Shown one piece after another: positions 18,712-27,338 of a stretch of DNA of 64,000 bases (positions are counted from its first letter, which is position 1; the number at the start of each line of letters is the position of its first letter). A program made the translations under genes and the position numbers. The notes beneath the pieces are model-generated. The model did no database searches. It had not been told where the DNA came from and saw only the letters and a list, made by a program, of their open reading frames with translations. Source of the stretch: Paludibacteraceae bacterium. GTDB taxonomy: Bacteria > Bacteroidota > Bacteroidia > Bacteroidales > Paludibacteraceae. Location of the stretch: the NCBI GenBank assembly GCA_017556705.1, contig JAFYMG010000003.1:17402-81401 (forward strand), in the 5' to 3' direction.

Positions 18712-19260
18712 ATGACATTACCAATATATTTATATGGTCAACCTGTGTTGCGCAAGCCAACAGAAGATATCACACCTGAGTCATTAGACCTTAAGCAACT
18801 CCTCTCTGATATGTGGGAGACCTTGCAAGTGGCTGAAGGTTGTGGCTTGGCTGCACCGCAGATTGGCAAATCTATCCGTCTCTTTATTGTAGATGGAACA
18901 GAATTGGCAGAGGATTATCCTGAGTGTCAGGACTTTAAGAAGGTATTCATCAATCCTGAGATTATAGAGGAGAGCGAAGATACTACCACATTCTCAGAGG
19001 GATGTTTGTCGTTGCCGGGTATCTCGGAGAATGTGATTCGTCCTGCCTCAATCACTATTCGTTATATGGATGAGAATTTTACCGAGCATACGGAGACATA
19101 TGATGGTTTCGCTGCACGTATCATCCAACATGAGTATGATCATCTCGAAGCGCATGTCTTTACAGATCGTATCTCTCCTATTCGCCGCCAGTTTGTCAAA
19201 ACCAAACTCACCAACATCGCCAAAGGTAAAGTCACTGCGCGTTACCGCACTAAACGCTGA
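18712..19260 (+). CDS. def: peptide deformylase
   Basis: Removes the N-formyl group from nascent proteins. All three metal/active-site motifs are present in its 182 residues: GCGLAAPQIG (motif 1), EGCLSLPG with the metal-binding Cys (motif 2), and QHEYDHLEA, the HExxH helix (motif 3). A palindrome (19250-19257 with 19262-19269) spans the stop codon. The gene sits between ruvX and mntP in the same direction. Confidence 0.96.
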   Translation: MTLPIYLYGQPVLRKPTEDITPESLDLKQLLSDMWETLQVAEGCGLAAPQIGKSIRLFIVDGTELAEDYPECQDFKKVFINPEIIEESEDTTTFSEGCLSLPGISENVIRPASITIRYMDENFTEHTETYDGFAARIIQHEYDHLEAHVFTDRISPIRRQFVKTKLTNIAKGKVTARYRTKR

Positions 19261-19269
19261 TGCGTTTAG
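19250..19269. repeat. palindrome spanning the def stop codon
   Basis: CTAAACGC and GCGTTTAG pair perfectly around TGAT, which includes the TGA stop. It is followed by GTGTTTAGAG, the right-hand flank of the palindromic-core modules, so it looks like a module whose core incorporates the end of def. Confidence 0.5.
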
Positions 19270-19281
19270 GTGTTTAGAGAT

Positions 19282-19851
19282 ATGAGTATTCTGACTATTA
19301 TACTATTAGCTGTTGGCTTGGCAATGGATTGCTTCGCCGTTTCTGTGTGCAAGGGATTAACTTCGCCACACGGCTATGTACCTCGTTATATCAAACCGAT
19401 ATTGATGGCAATGCTCTTTGGCGTGTTCCATGCAGGCATGCCATTGATTGGCTATTTCGCGGGTAGTTTCTTCGCCTCGTTCTTTGAGCGTTTTGCCCCA
19501 TGGATAGCCCTTGCATTGCTTGGGTTTATCGGTGGCAAGATGATCTATGACTCGCTCAAGGGCGATGATGACGAGGCTCATTTGGCAGATTTTTCGTTCT
19601 GGGGACTGTTGTCCTTGGCATTTGCTACCTCAATGGATACTCTTGCTACGGGTGTAATCTTTGTTCCTCACCCAAATGTAATATGGTGGGCAGTAGGGAT
19701 AATTGCATTGACTTGCTTTGTATTCTCAATAACGGGATTTATTATTGGACATTTAGTAGGTGCACGCTTGCGTTTTAATGTAACTATTCTAGGCGGTATT
19801 ATACTTATTTTAATTGGTTTGAAAATCTTTATTGAAGGTATATGTTTTTGA
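19282..19851 (+). CDS. mntP: manganese efflux pump MntP
   Basis: A 189-residue integral membrane protein with six predicted helices and internal two-fold symmetry. Membrane-embedded acidic residues are present in GLAMDCFAVSVCKG and in the matching helix of the second half, SLAFATSMDTLATGV. These are the family's essential Mn2+ pathway residues. I chose ATG 19282; a GTG 12 bases upstream would add an uncharacteristic tail. The end overlaps the next gene by 10 bp. Confidence 0.93.
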   Translation: MSILTIILLAVGLAMDCFAVSVCKGLTSPHGYVPRYIKPILMAMLFGVFHAGMPLIGYFAGSFFASFFERFAPWIALALLGFIGGKMIYDSLKGDDDEAHLADFSFWGLLSLAFATSMDTLATGVIFVPHPNVIWWAVGIIALTCFVFSITGFIIGHLVGARLRFNVTILGGIILILIGLKIFIEGICF

Positions 19852-20423
19852 TAAAGAATACATTAGTTAGTCTAGATGTCTTGGAAAAAGACTTCTGCTG
19901 CGACTTGGATAAATGTCGTGGTTGCTGCTGCATTGAAGGCGATGCAGGTGCGCCGCTTACAGATGAAGAAGAGGAGAAGATTCGCGAGATATTACCTATT
20001 ATTTTACCTGATATGACCAAAGAAGCGCGTGCTGTGGTAGAAGCGCAAGGATTATCTTACCTTGATCCATCGGGTGAGAAAGTGACTTCTATTGTCAATG
20101 ATAAAGACTGTGTCTTTGCCCGCACCGATCACAATGGTTGGTGCTATTGTTTGATTGAGAAGGCATACAACGCGGGTAAAATTGATTTCAAGAAACCAAT
20201 CTCGTGCCACTTGTATCCTATCCGCCTCAACAAAGTAGGTGATATGATAGGTGTGGAGTATCACAGATGGGATATTTGCCATTGTGCGCGTGTATTGGGC
20301 AAGAAACTGCATCTGCCTATCTATCAATTCCTAAAAGAACCCCTTATCCGTCGTTTTGGACAAGAGTGGTATGATGAACTTTCGTTGGTCGCTTCTGAAT
20401 GGCACAGGCAGGTTAAAGGTTAG
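19842..20423 (+). CDS. DUF3109 family cysteine-rich protein
   Basis: A 193-residue cytoplasmic protein of the DUF3109 family. Cysteines cluster at the N terminus (DFCCDLDKCRGCCCIEG) and recur at KDCVFA, GWCYCL, ISCHLYP and DICHCA, resembling YkgJ-type zinc or iron-sulfur cluster proteins. The metal is not established from sequence. It overlaps mntP by 10 bp, so translation is probably coupled; a joint role in metal balance is tempting but inferred. Confidence 0.85.
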   Translation: MFLIKNTLVSLDVLEKDFCCDLDKCRGCCCIEGDAGAPLTDEEEEKIREILPIILPDMTKEARAVVEAQGLSYLDPSGEKVTSIVNDKDCVFARTDHNGWCYCLIEKAYNAGKIDFKKPISCHLYPIRLNKVGDMIGVEYHRWDICHCARVLGKKLHLPIYQFLKEPLIRRFGQEWYDELSLVASEWHRQVKG

Positions 20424-20446
20424 AGGTTATAGGTTAAAGGCAGAGA

Positions 20447-21769
20447 ATGAAAGCAGAAATCATTACCATAGGCGATGAATTGCTGATTGGGCAGGTGGTA
20501 GATACTAACTCAGCATGGATGGCACAACGATTGAATGAACAAGGTATTGTGCTTCATCAGATTACATCTGTCCATGATGATCGCCAACATATCCTAAAGG
20601 CATTAGACGAGGCATTCTCTCGTGCAGATATTGTACTTACAACAGGAGGCTTAGGTCCTACTAAGGATGATATCACCAAGCATGTGATGTGCGAGTATTT
20701 TGGCACTACACTCGTGGAAGATCCTTGCGTGCGCGAACATATACATACATTGTACAAAGACCGTCCCGATGTACTCAATCGTCTGACGGCTACCCAATGG
20801 CTCGTGCCTGAGTCTGCCACTATACTCCCTAATAGAGTAGGTAGTGCGCCGATTATGGTGTTTGAAAAAGAGGCGAAAAGCGAAAGGTTAGAGGTTAAAG
20901 GCGAGGGACAAAATTCAAAATTCTTAATTCAAAATTCAAAATTTCTCATCGCCTTGCCTGGTGTGCCTCATGAGATGAAGATTGCCATGACGGAGCAGGT
21001 GCTACCTTATCTTAGGTTAAAGGCTAAAGGCGAAAGGTTAGAGGCTAAAGGCGAGATAATTCATCGTACCTTGATGGTGTATGGAATACCCGAATCTAAA
21101 CTTGCCATACTCATAGAGGAGTGGGAGATTGCTTTGCCTAATTCAATGCACTTGGCATATCTGCCTAAAGATGGTATCATCCGTTTGCGTTTGAGCAGTT
21201 ATGGCGAAGCAACAATTGAGGAGGTGAATCAACAATTAGATGCACTTCGTCCTTTGATTTCTGACTACCTGATTGCTACCGAAGATTTGCCAGTAGAGGC
21301 TATTTTGGGTAATCTCCTTAAGCAACGTGGGCAAACTATTGCTACGGCTGAGAGTTGTACTGGAGGGCGATTAGCTGCTGCATTGAATGCACAGTCTGGT
21401 TCGTCTGCCTATTATATGGGATCGGTTGTGGCATATGCTAATGAGATCAAAGAGCAAGTACTTGGTGTCAAGCATATTACCTTAGAAAAGTACGGTGCGG
21501 TAAGCGAACAAACTGTTCGTGAGATGGCAGATGGCGTTCGCAGATTAATGAACACCGATTATACTGTTGCAACCTCAGGTGTTGCAGGTCCTACTGGTGG
21601 TACAGCAGACAAACCGGTCGGTACCGTTTGGATAGCATGGGCAACGCCAGAAGGTACTGAAGCTGAGTGCTTCCATTTTGGCGTCGCACGAGAACGTGAA
21701 CAAATCACTCAACGAGCTGTTACTGTAGCATTAGTAAGACTAATCCAATCACTAAACTCTAAACACTAA
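20447..21769 (+). CDS. cinA: CinA family protein with two repeat-derived loop insertions
   Basis: Two-domain CinA: an N-terminal MoCF-like domain (EIITIGDELLIGQVVDTNS, TTGGLGPTKDD) and a C-terminal nicotinamide-nucleotide amidase domain (TIATAESCTGGRLAAALN with the catalytic Ser, SGVAGPTGGTADKPVGTVW). CinA acts in pyridine nucleotide recycling. Two insertions are odd. Residues 141-168 contain EAKSERLEVKGEG and a doubled NSKFLI word just before LPGVPHEM; residues 187-204 contain KAKGERLEAKGE. Both are encoded by the (A)GGYKAAAGG-like and AATTCAAAATT-like DNA words found in spacers, and both fall at positions where CinA proteins normally have a short loop. The frame stays open. Confidence 0.93.
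   Translation: MKAEIITIGDELLIGQVVDTNSAWMAQRLNEQGIVLHQITSVHDDRQHILKALDEAFSRADIVLTTGGLGPTKDDITKHVMCEYFGTTLVEDPCVREHIHTLYKDRPDVLNRLTATQWLVPESATILPNRVGSAPIMVFEKEAKSERLEVKGEGQNSKFLIQNSKFLIALPGVPHEMKIAMTEQVLPYLRLKAKGERLEAKGEIIHRTLMVYGIPESKLAILIEEWEIALPNSMHLAYLPKDGIIRLRLSSYGEATIEEVNQQLDALRPLISDYLIATEDLPVEAILGNLLKQRGQTIATAESCTGGRLAAALNAQSGSSAYYMGSVVAYANEIKEQVLGVKHITLEKYGAVSEQTVREMADGVRRLMNTDYTVATSGVAGPTGGTADKPVGTVWIAWATPEGTEAECFHFGVAREREQITQRAVTVALVRLIQSLNSKH
20868..21057 (+). repeat. intragenic word-repeat insertions in cinA
   Basis: Two blocks (about 20868-20945 and 21009-21057). The first combines AAAGGTTAGAGGTTAAAGGC-like hexamer words with an AATTCAAAATTC direct repeat; the second is four variations of the AGGCKAAAGG word. 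Similar words occur in the preceding spacer (20413-20445), in mfd, in lysS and upstream of tetR and pgi. Confidence 0.7.
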
Positions 21770-21776
21770 ACAAGCC

Positions 21777-23438
21777 ATGACATTCTTTCATGATCTTTTC
21801 TTGACACCTTCGGTTACTCAGTCCATAGTCTTATTGACAATGGTTGTTTGTCTTGGTCTGTGGGCAGGCGAGCATTTGCGTATCAAGAATTTTTCATTGG
21901 GTATTACTTGGATATTGTTTGTGGGAATTTTCTTTTCCTCATTAGGTGTGAGTATAGACCCACAAGTGAGCCATTTTGCTAAGAATTTCGGATTAATATT
22001 GTTTGTCTATTCCATTGGCTTGCAGGTCGGACCTTCGTTTTCTCCTTTTGGTAAAAGTGGATTAAGATTGAATCTGTTGGCTGTAGCAATAGTACTCTTG
22101 GGATGCGGTATCACAATCGCGTTGCATTACCTTACTAAGATAGATATGAGCACAATGGCAGGTATCATGTCTGGTGCGGTGATGAATACACCTTCGTTGG
22201 GTGCTGTACAACAAACGGCCTCGGATCTTATGGGTGTAGTTTCTCCTGATATTGCTATGGGTTATGCATTGGCGTATCCACTTAGTATTGTGGGACTTAT
22301 ATTGTCTTTCGAATTGATACGTTTTTGTTGTCGTGTCAACCTTCGCAATGAGGATGATAACTTACGACAGGAGCATGTATCGGACGCAGATCCAATATGT
22401 GTGGATATTCGTTTGTCTGTGAATAATGCTATTACGATCAAGGAGTTGTACGAACTATGTCCAGTTAAGCATATGTTGGTCAGTCGTGTAACACGTCAGG
22501 ACGGTAAGGACGAACTTGTGGAATCTACTACGGTACTACATCCGAATGATGTGGTGCGTATTGTGAGCGACAAACGTCACGAAAACGATCTGCAGGTCTT
22601 GGGTGAGGTGACGCACTACGGTTTTCATGGAGGTGAACGCTCTGATCACTTGATTTCTCGTCGTGTGGTAGTTACTCGCAAGGAATGTAATGGTAAGAGA
22701 TTGAGTACGTTTGATGTTCGCCATCGTTATCATGCTACTATTACGCGCATCAATCGTGCTGGTGTGGAACTATTGGCTACCCCAGATTTTGTACTGCAGT
22801 TGGGTGATCGTATCATGGTTGTCGGTGATAAAGAGGATGTACGCCATGTGGCAGATATCTTTGGTAATGAGTTGAAACGCTTGGATTTGCCTAACTTGAT
22901 GCCTATCTTCTTTGGTATCTTCTTGGGCGTATTATTGGGCTCTTTGCCTATTGCTATTCCCGGTATGAATCAATCGTTTAAGCTGGGACTAGCAGGGGGC
23001 TCGTTGATTGTTGCATTGCTGATTGGGCGCTTTGGACCCTACTATAATATGGTCACTTTTGCTACTACTTCTGCGAATATGATGTTGCGTCAAGTGGGAT
23101 TGACTTTGTTCTTAGCAGCAGTGGGATTGAGTGTCGGAGATGGCTTTGTGTCAACCATCTTAGAGGGAGGATATATGTGGGTGATATATGGTGCACTCAT
23201 TACGATGATCCCTCTTATAGTGGTTGGTTTTATCGCTTATAAAGTAATGAAAATCAATTATTTCAAGGTGGTGGGTCTATTAATAGGTGCTATGACGGGT
23301 GCCCCTGCCTTGGGCTATGCAGAGAGCCTTTCTCCGCATAATGATCAAGCATCGGTGACCTATGCTACGGTGTATCCACTTACAATGTTCCTCCGTGTTA
23401 TGGCAGGACAATTATTAGTATTATTCTTTTGCTCATAA
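21777..23438 (+). CDS. AspT/YidE-type transporter with two TrkA-C domains
   Basis: A 553-residue transporter of the aspartate:alanine exchanger family. Two membrane halves of about five helices each contain the duplicated family signatures (SGAVMNTPSLGAVQQTASD in the first, GAMTGAPALGYAES in the second). Between them, residues 200-370 hold two RCK_C/TrkA-C regulatory domains. Substrate cannot be assigned: characterised members exchange aspartate or succinate for alanine, and many are unknown. The start is 7 bp after cinA. Confidence 0.88.
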   Translation: MTFFHDLFLTPSVTQSIVLLTMVVCLGLWAGEHLRIKNFSLGITWILFVGIFFSSLGVSIDPQVSHFAKNFGLILFVYSIGLQVGPSFSPFGKSGLRLNLLAVAIVLLGCGITIALHYLTKIDMSTMAGIMSGAVMNTPSLGAVQQTASDLMGVVSPDIAMGYALAYPLSIVGLILSFELIRFCCRVNLRNEDDNLRQEHVSDADPICVDIRLSVNNAITIKELYELCPVKHMLVSRVTRQDGKDELVESTTVLHPNDVVRIVSDKRHENDLQVLGEVTHYGFHGGERSDHLISRRVVVTRKECNGKRLSTFDVRHRYHATITRINRAGVELLATPDFVLQLGDRIMVVGDKEDVRHVADIFGNELKRLDLPNLMPIFFGIFLGVLLGSLPIAIPGMNQSFKLGLAGGSLIVALLIGRFGPYYNMVTFATTSANMMLRQVGLTLFLAAVGLSVGDGFVSTILEGGYMWVIYGALITMIPLIVVGFIAYKVMKINYFKVVGLLIGAMTGAPALGYAESLSPHNDQASVTYATVYPLTMFLRVMAGQLLVLFFCS

Positions 23439-23457
23439 TTCTCTAAACACTAAACAA

Positions 23458-24225
23458 ATGTATGCATTAATTACAGGCGCTAGTTCGGGATGTGGCTATG
23501 AATATGCCCGCATCATGGCGCAAAAAGGATATAAGCTTCTGATTGTCAGCAACGAAGAAGCTATACATGACAAAGCAGAGCTTCTTCGCCAGGATTTTGG
23601 CGTAGAGGTTGTTTCGTTGGTTCGCAATTTGGGAGTACAAACAGCCGCCAAAGAACTCTATGACTACTGCCAAGCACAAGGGCTAGAAGTAGAAGTACTT
23701 ATCAATAACGCCGGCGTGTACCATGACCGAGATTTCTTAGATGATTCAGAAGGATTCAACGAACTCATCTTCAATCTGCATATGCATACACCAGCTATGT
23801 TGATGTACTATTTTGCTCAAGATATGGTAAAACGAGGTAAGGGATATATCCTCAATATGTGTTCTATTACCGCCGATATAGCCGTGCAACGACTAGGTAG
23901 TTATAGCGCAACCAAAGCCTTCTTGAGGAATTTCACTCGTTCCTTGCATGTGGAATTGAAGGGTAAAGGTGTATATGTAACCGATGTCACTCCAGGTGCT
24001 ATCAATACGGGATTGTACAATATCCGTCCATGGCTGACGAAGATGGGACTTGTGCTTGGATATATCGTACAACCTAATTATTTGGCTCGCCGTGGTGTGA
24101 GAGCTATGATGAAAGGTAGGGCAAAAGTATCTATACCAGGAGTGTGGAATACCATTCTGCTGTTTTTTGTGGCGTTGGTGCCAACTTGTTTATTACGTTT
24201 GATTCGCAAATTGAAATTATTCTAA
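23458..24225 (+). CDS. short-chain dehydrogenase/reductase
   Basis: NAD(P)-dependent oxidoreductase, 255 residues. Cofactor motif TGASSGCG is at residues 6-13, NNAG in the middle, catalytic Ser in NMCSITAD, and the YxxxK pair in YSATK. The C terminus is hydrophobic (TILLFFVALVPTCLLRLI) and basic at the end, suggesting membrane attachment, as in short-chain reductases acting on lipid substrates. Substrate unknown. It is separated from the NUDIX gene by one base. Confidence 0.9.
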   Translation: MYALITGASSGCGYEYARIMAQKGYKLLIVSNEEAIHDKAELLRQDFGVEVVSLVRNLGVQTAAKELYDYCQAQGLEVEVLINNAGVYHDRDFLDDSEGFNELIFNLHMHTPAMLMYYFAQDMVKRGKGYILNMCSITADIAVQRLGSYSATKAFLRNFTRSLHVELKGKGVYVTDVTPGAINTGLYNIRPWLTKMGLVLGYIVQPNYLARRGVRAMMKGRAKVSIPGVWNTILLFFVALVPTCLLRLIRKLKLF

Positions 24226-24226
24226 C

Positions 24227-24778
24227 ATGATTGAGAAACTAGAAAATAGAGCATGGAAGGTACTCAAGTCGGAGAATATATTGAATCTTGGTCCATGGTT
24301 GAATGTGCGCCAAGAGTTGGTGGAGTTGCCTTCGGGTAAGCAGATACCGACATGGTTTGTATTGGATTTTCCGGATTGGATCAATGTGATAGCGATTACC
24401 AAGGATGGCGATTTTGTGATGGAAGATCAATACCGCCATGGTCTAGGAGAAACGCATTATGAATTGGTGGCTGGTGTGATTGACCCAGGAGAAACACCTT
24501 TGCAAGCTGCTCAGAGGGAACTAAGCGAAGAGACAGGATTTGGTGGGGGAGAGTGGCAATTGTTTATGACTCTATCGCCTAATCCGACTAATCATAAGAA
24601 TTTGAGTTACACGTTCTTAGCAACAGGAGTAGAGCGATTGCGAGAACAACATCAAGAGCCTACTGAAGATATTCGAGTGCATGTGCTGAAACGCGAGGAG
24701 GTGAAGCAACTCCTTGATCAAGGAGAAATAATCCAAGCCCTGCATTCTGCTCCATTATGGAAATACTTCGCACAATAG
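24227..24778 (+). CDS. NUDIX hydrolase, ADP-sugar pyrophosphatase-like
   Basis: A 183-residue NUDIX protein with a complete box: the G at the start of GVIDPGETPLQAAQRELSEE through EETGFGG, giving the GX5EX7REUXEEXGU pattern. The ELVAGVIDPGE context and the later SPNPTNHKN segment resemble ADP-ribose or sugar-nucleotide pyrophosphatases. Exact substrate is not determinable. It is the last gene of the series that began with gyrA and is followed by a module and a bidirectional terminator. Confidence 0.9.
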   Translation: MIEKLENRAWKVLKSENILNLGPWLNVRQELVELPSGKQIPTWFVLDFPDWINVIAITKDGDFVMEDQYRHGLGETHYELVAGVIDPGETPLQAAQRELSEETGFGGGEWQLFMTLSPNPTNHKNLSYTFLATGVERLREQHQEPTEDIRVHVLKREEVKQLLDQGEIIQALHSAPLWKYFAQ

Positions 24779-24790
24779 TTTGTTGAGTGT

Positions 24791-24818
24791 TTTGTGAACG
24801 CTACGCTATTGTTTAGTG
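24791..24818 (+). repeat. palindromic-core module after the NUDIX gene
   Basis: Flank TTTGTGAAC, core GCTACGC (2-bp stem, 3-nt loop), flank TATTGTTTAGTG. Both flanks match the modules at 18666, 41274 and 58799; the core is the shortest of the set. Confidence 0.6.
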
Positions 24819-24837
24819 CATGGGAGAGAGATAGAAG

Positions 24838-24867
24838 TGGTGTAGCATCAAGTGCTACACCATTTTC
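24838..24867. terminator. bidirectional terminator between NUDIX and ALDH genes
   Basis: A perfect 10-bp stem (24838-24847 with 24853-24862) around TCAAG, with TTTTCTTT on the plus side. It overlaps the 3' end of the aldehyde dehydrogenase gene. Confidence 0.85.
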
Positions 24868-26279
24868 TTTATGAGTTTGAATAGTTTGTATGGCATGTAA
24901 CGGAAAGGCATATCCACCCATGTTGGAGTTTTAATCACCGAACGGCGGTGGGAGAATGCCAAGAAACTGTCTTTTCCGTGATAGGAGCCCATACCTGAGT
25001 TACCAACGCCACCAAATGGCATATCATGATTGACAATGTGCATAATCACATCGTTGATACAAGTGCCACCCGAAATGGTATGACGGAGGATATAGTTGCC
25101 TTTCTTACCGAAATAATAAAGCGCCAAAGGGCGTTCGCGCTTGGCTACAAACTCCGTAACCTCTTCTATCTGCTTGAAAGTCAAGACAGGGAAGATAGGA
25201 CCAAAGATCTCCTCTTGCATAACAGGGGCATCTGGACTAACATTGGTCAAAATGGTAGGAGAAAGATAGCGCTCGGCGCGGTCGTAGTGACCGCCGTAAT
25301 AGATGGATGCTTCGCTATGGGACGGCGTACCGCCTATTGGACGCCCTGAAGGGCTATTGGACGCTTCGCTATTGGATATAGGCAAGTAACTAATCAAGCG
25401 GTCGAGGGCTTTGTCGCTGACGATGCGGACAAAGTGTTTCGCCTGTTGTGGGTCATTGGTCAGCAAGTGTTTCCACTCTTTGACAAGTAGTTTGAGGAAT
25501 TTGTCCTTGACATCCTCATGAATCATCAGATAATCGGGCGCAATGCAGGTTTGTCCTGCGTTGAGGGATTTGCCCCATGCTACGCGTTTAGCTGCCACTT
25601 CTAGATTGGCATCTTGATCAATGATACATGGGCTCTTGCCACCTAACTCCAGTACCACAGGAGTAAGGTGCTTGGATGCTGCTTCCATGACCATTTTGCC
25701 CAAAGCAGGGCTACCTGTGAAGAAAATCAAGTCCCAACGTTCTGCTAGTAGCATCTTGTTCACTTCACGATTGCCCTCCACGATAGCAATATACTCTTCG
25801 GAGAAGGTGCTGCGAATCATCTCGGTAAGTACGCGCGACACGTTTGGCACGTATGGCGAGGGTTTGAGCATAGCCGTACAGCCCGCCGAAATAGCTCCTA
25901 CCAATGGATTGAGAAGCAGCTGAACAGGGTAATTCCATGGGGCGATGATGAGGGTGTTGCCCAATGGTTGTTTGACAATCTTGCTCGTTGCTGGCATGAT
26001 CGCCAAGGGCGAACATTTACGTTCGGGGCGCGCCCACTTGCAGAGATGACGCAAGTGATTGCGTATCTCGCCATAGACAATGCTCAGTTCGGTGAGGTAT
26101 GCTTCTTCGTAAGATTTGTGAAGATCTTGCCAAAGGGCATCGGAGAGTGCCTTCTCGTATTGGTGCATGGCGGATGCGAGCTTGCGAAGCATTTGCTTGC
26201 GGAAAGGTAGCGCAAGGGTTGCGCCAGAGAGAAAATATTGTTGTTGCTTTTCTCGTGTCGTTTGAATATATTTTTGCAT
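24855..26279 (-). CDS. aldehyde dehydrogenase (ALDH3-like) with repeat-derived insertion
   Basis: NAD(P)-dependent aldehyde dehydrogenase of the short, membrane-associated ALDH3 type, 474 residues, with a basic hydrophobic C terminus (PYKLFKLIKKMV). Catalytic Cys245 is in NAGQTCIAPDY and the general base Glu in VVLELGGKSP. Residues about 299-326 (SNSEASNSPSGRPIGGTPSH and neighbours) have no place in the family: the normal protein passes directly to GGHYDRAERYLSPTIL. This insertion is encoded by four palindromic-core units in a row. The frame is kept and the active-site core is untouched. It forms an operon with the upstream SDR gene (9-bp gap); together they could oxidise long-chain alcohols or aldehydes. 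Confidence 0.92.
   Translation of the reverse strand: MQKYIQTTREKQQQYFLSGATLALPFRKQMLRKLASAMHQYEKALSDALWQDLHKSYEEAYLTELSIVYGEIRNHLRHLCKWARPERKCSPLAIMPATSKIVKQPLGNTLIIAPWNYPVQLLLNPLVGAISAGCTAMLKPSPYVPNVSRVLTEMIRSTFSEEYIAIVEGNREVNKMLLAERWDLIFFTGSPALGKMVMEAASKHLTPVVLELGGKSPCIIDQDANLEVAAKRVAWGKSLNAGQTCIAPDYLMIHEDVKDKFLKLLVKEWKHLLTNDPQQAKHFVRIVSDKALDRLISYLPISNSEASNSPSGRPIGGTPSHSEASIYYGGHYDRAERYLSPTILTNVSPDAPVMQEEIFGPIFPVLTFKQIEEVTEFVAKRERPLALYYFGKKGNYILRHTISGGTCINDVIMHIVNHDMPFGGVGNSGMGSYHGKDSFLAFSHRRSVIKTPTWVDMPFRYMPYKLFKLIKKMV
25309..25377. repeat. four tandem palindromic-core units inside the aldehyde dehydrogenase gene
   Basis: Cores at 25309-25315 (GCTTCGC), 25324-25334 (GGCGTACCGCC), 25343-25354 (GCCCTGAAGGGC) and 25363-25369 (GCTTCGC), each followed by TATTGGAC or a near copy. 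The 14-mer GCTTCGCTATTGGA also occurs in the non-coding region at 40749-40762. The spacer word is constant and the cores differ but stay self-complementary. Confidence 0.8.
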
Positions 26280-26288
26280 ATGCTTATT

Positions 26289-27095
26289 TTATTTGCGACC
26301 TGTAAAATAATCCATTGTACGATAGATGCCAAAAACTGTGCCAAAGACGAAGTCAAAGAGGCGTAATGGCAGAATTGCTTGCCAAAAGCGTATAAAATGG
26401 TACTTAAATGGTATACCAGCGAAGATAGTGTTGCGCTCAATGGCACGAATGATCTTCTTGGCAGTAGGTTCTGGTTTGAGAATAGGGAATACAGAACGTA
26501 CGCCCGTGAACATGCCCGTACTAATAAAATAAGGTGCTACAGTGGTTACACGAACATTGGATTTCTGCTGTTGCAATTCAATGCGCATGCTTTCGCTCCA
26601 ACCGATGACCGCCCATTTGCTGGCACCATAGACCGACATCTTTGGATTGCCGAGCATGCCGCCTGCTGAAGCGATATTGCAGATATGCCCGCAATTGCGG
26701 CGAAGCATATCGGGCAAAACTTGTAGAGTGAGCACCATTGGCGCAATGGTATTCACATCCATCGTGAGACGGATATCTTCTACCGTTTGTTGGTCAAACG
26801 TTTTGTTGCCACGGACAATTCCTGCGCAGTTTATAAGGATATCCACACAACCGCATTTCTCTTTTACGCGTTGGTAAGTGGCAATGACAGCGTTGCTGTC
26901 TGCGATATTGACGGGGTAGGTGTGGATAGTGCCTTTGGTGGCAAACTCCTCTTTGGTAGCTGCCAATGCGTCAGGGTTGATGTCCCAAATAATCAATGAC
27001 TTAGCCCCTTTCTCAAGCACCATTCTGCCCATAATCTTTCCAATCCCCGAAGCACCACCTGTGATTAGGACATTTTTTCCTTTAATCTTTGTCAT
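26289..27095 (-). CDS. short-chain dehydrogenase/reductase (lipid-type)
   Basis: A 268-residue SDR: cofactor motif TGGASGIG, NCAG, catalytic Ser in NIASAGG, and YGASK. The C-terminal segment after residue 210 (basic and aromatic, PFKYHFIRFWQAILPLRLFD) suggests binding to the membrane surface. It is the first gene of a two-gene unit with the aldehyde dehydrogenase and diverges from the TetR regulator gene, sharing a 243-bp control region that contains an operator-like palindrome. Confidence 0.9.
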   Translation of the reverse strand: MTKIKGKNVLITGGASGIGKIMGRMVLEKGAKSLIIWDINPDALAATKEEFATKGTIHTYPVNIADSNAVIATYQRVKEKCGCVDILINCAGIVRGNKTFDQQTVEDIRLTMDVNTIAPMVLTLQVLPDMLRRNCGHICNIASAGGMLGNPKMSVYGASKWAVIGWSESMRIELQQQKSNVRVTTVAPYFISTGMFTGVRSVFPILKPEPTAKKIIRAIERNTIFAGIPFKYHFIRFWQAILPLRLFDFVFGTVFGIYRTMDYFTGRK

Positions 27096-27171
27096 GTTTG
27101 TAAAGTTTTAATTGTTTAGTAATTGTTAGGTTTTTTATTTGTAAATGGCAACATTTGTGCCAAACCGGCGG

Positions 27172-27179
27172 CAAAGGTA
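27172..27179 (-). promoter_or_regulatory. -7 element of the SDR-ALDH promoter
   Basis: TACCTTTG on the minus strand (27179-27172). The -33 zone coincides with the operator at 27191-27206. Confidence 0.6.
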
Positions 27180-27190
27180 GTGTATTATTT

Positions 27191-27206
27191 TCGAACAAAC
27201 GTTCAG
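27191..27206. promoter_or_regulatory. TetR-type operator, site 1
   Basis: CGAAC, four bases, then GTTCAG: inverted repeat with GAAC-N4-GTTC core. It covers the -33 position of the SDR-ALDH promoter. The same core with longer arms occurs at 28013-28030 upstream of the acyl-CoA ligase. Confidence 0.55.
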
Positions 27207-27222
27207 TTTTCTTTAAAAAAAC

Positions 27223-27253
27223 TTGTGAATATAATTTTTTTTTCATACCTTTG
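27223..27253 (+). promoter_or_regulatory. tetR promoter
   Basis: TTG at 27223-27225, 20 bp, TACCTTTG at 27246-27253. The following leader carries a GAATTATGAATTAAG-type word repeat (about 27268-27302) seen in other spacers. Confidence 0.65.
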
Positions 27254-27338
27254 CAGCGCATTTTGGAATAATTTTGAATTATGAATTAAGAATTTTGAGT
27301 TGTTCCTAAAATTATAACGGATTAAAAAACAATCGATT

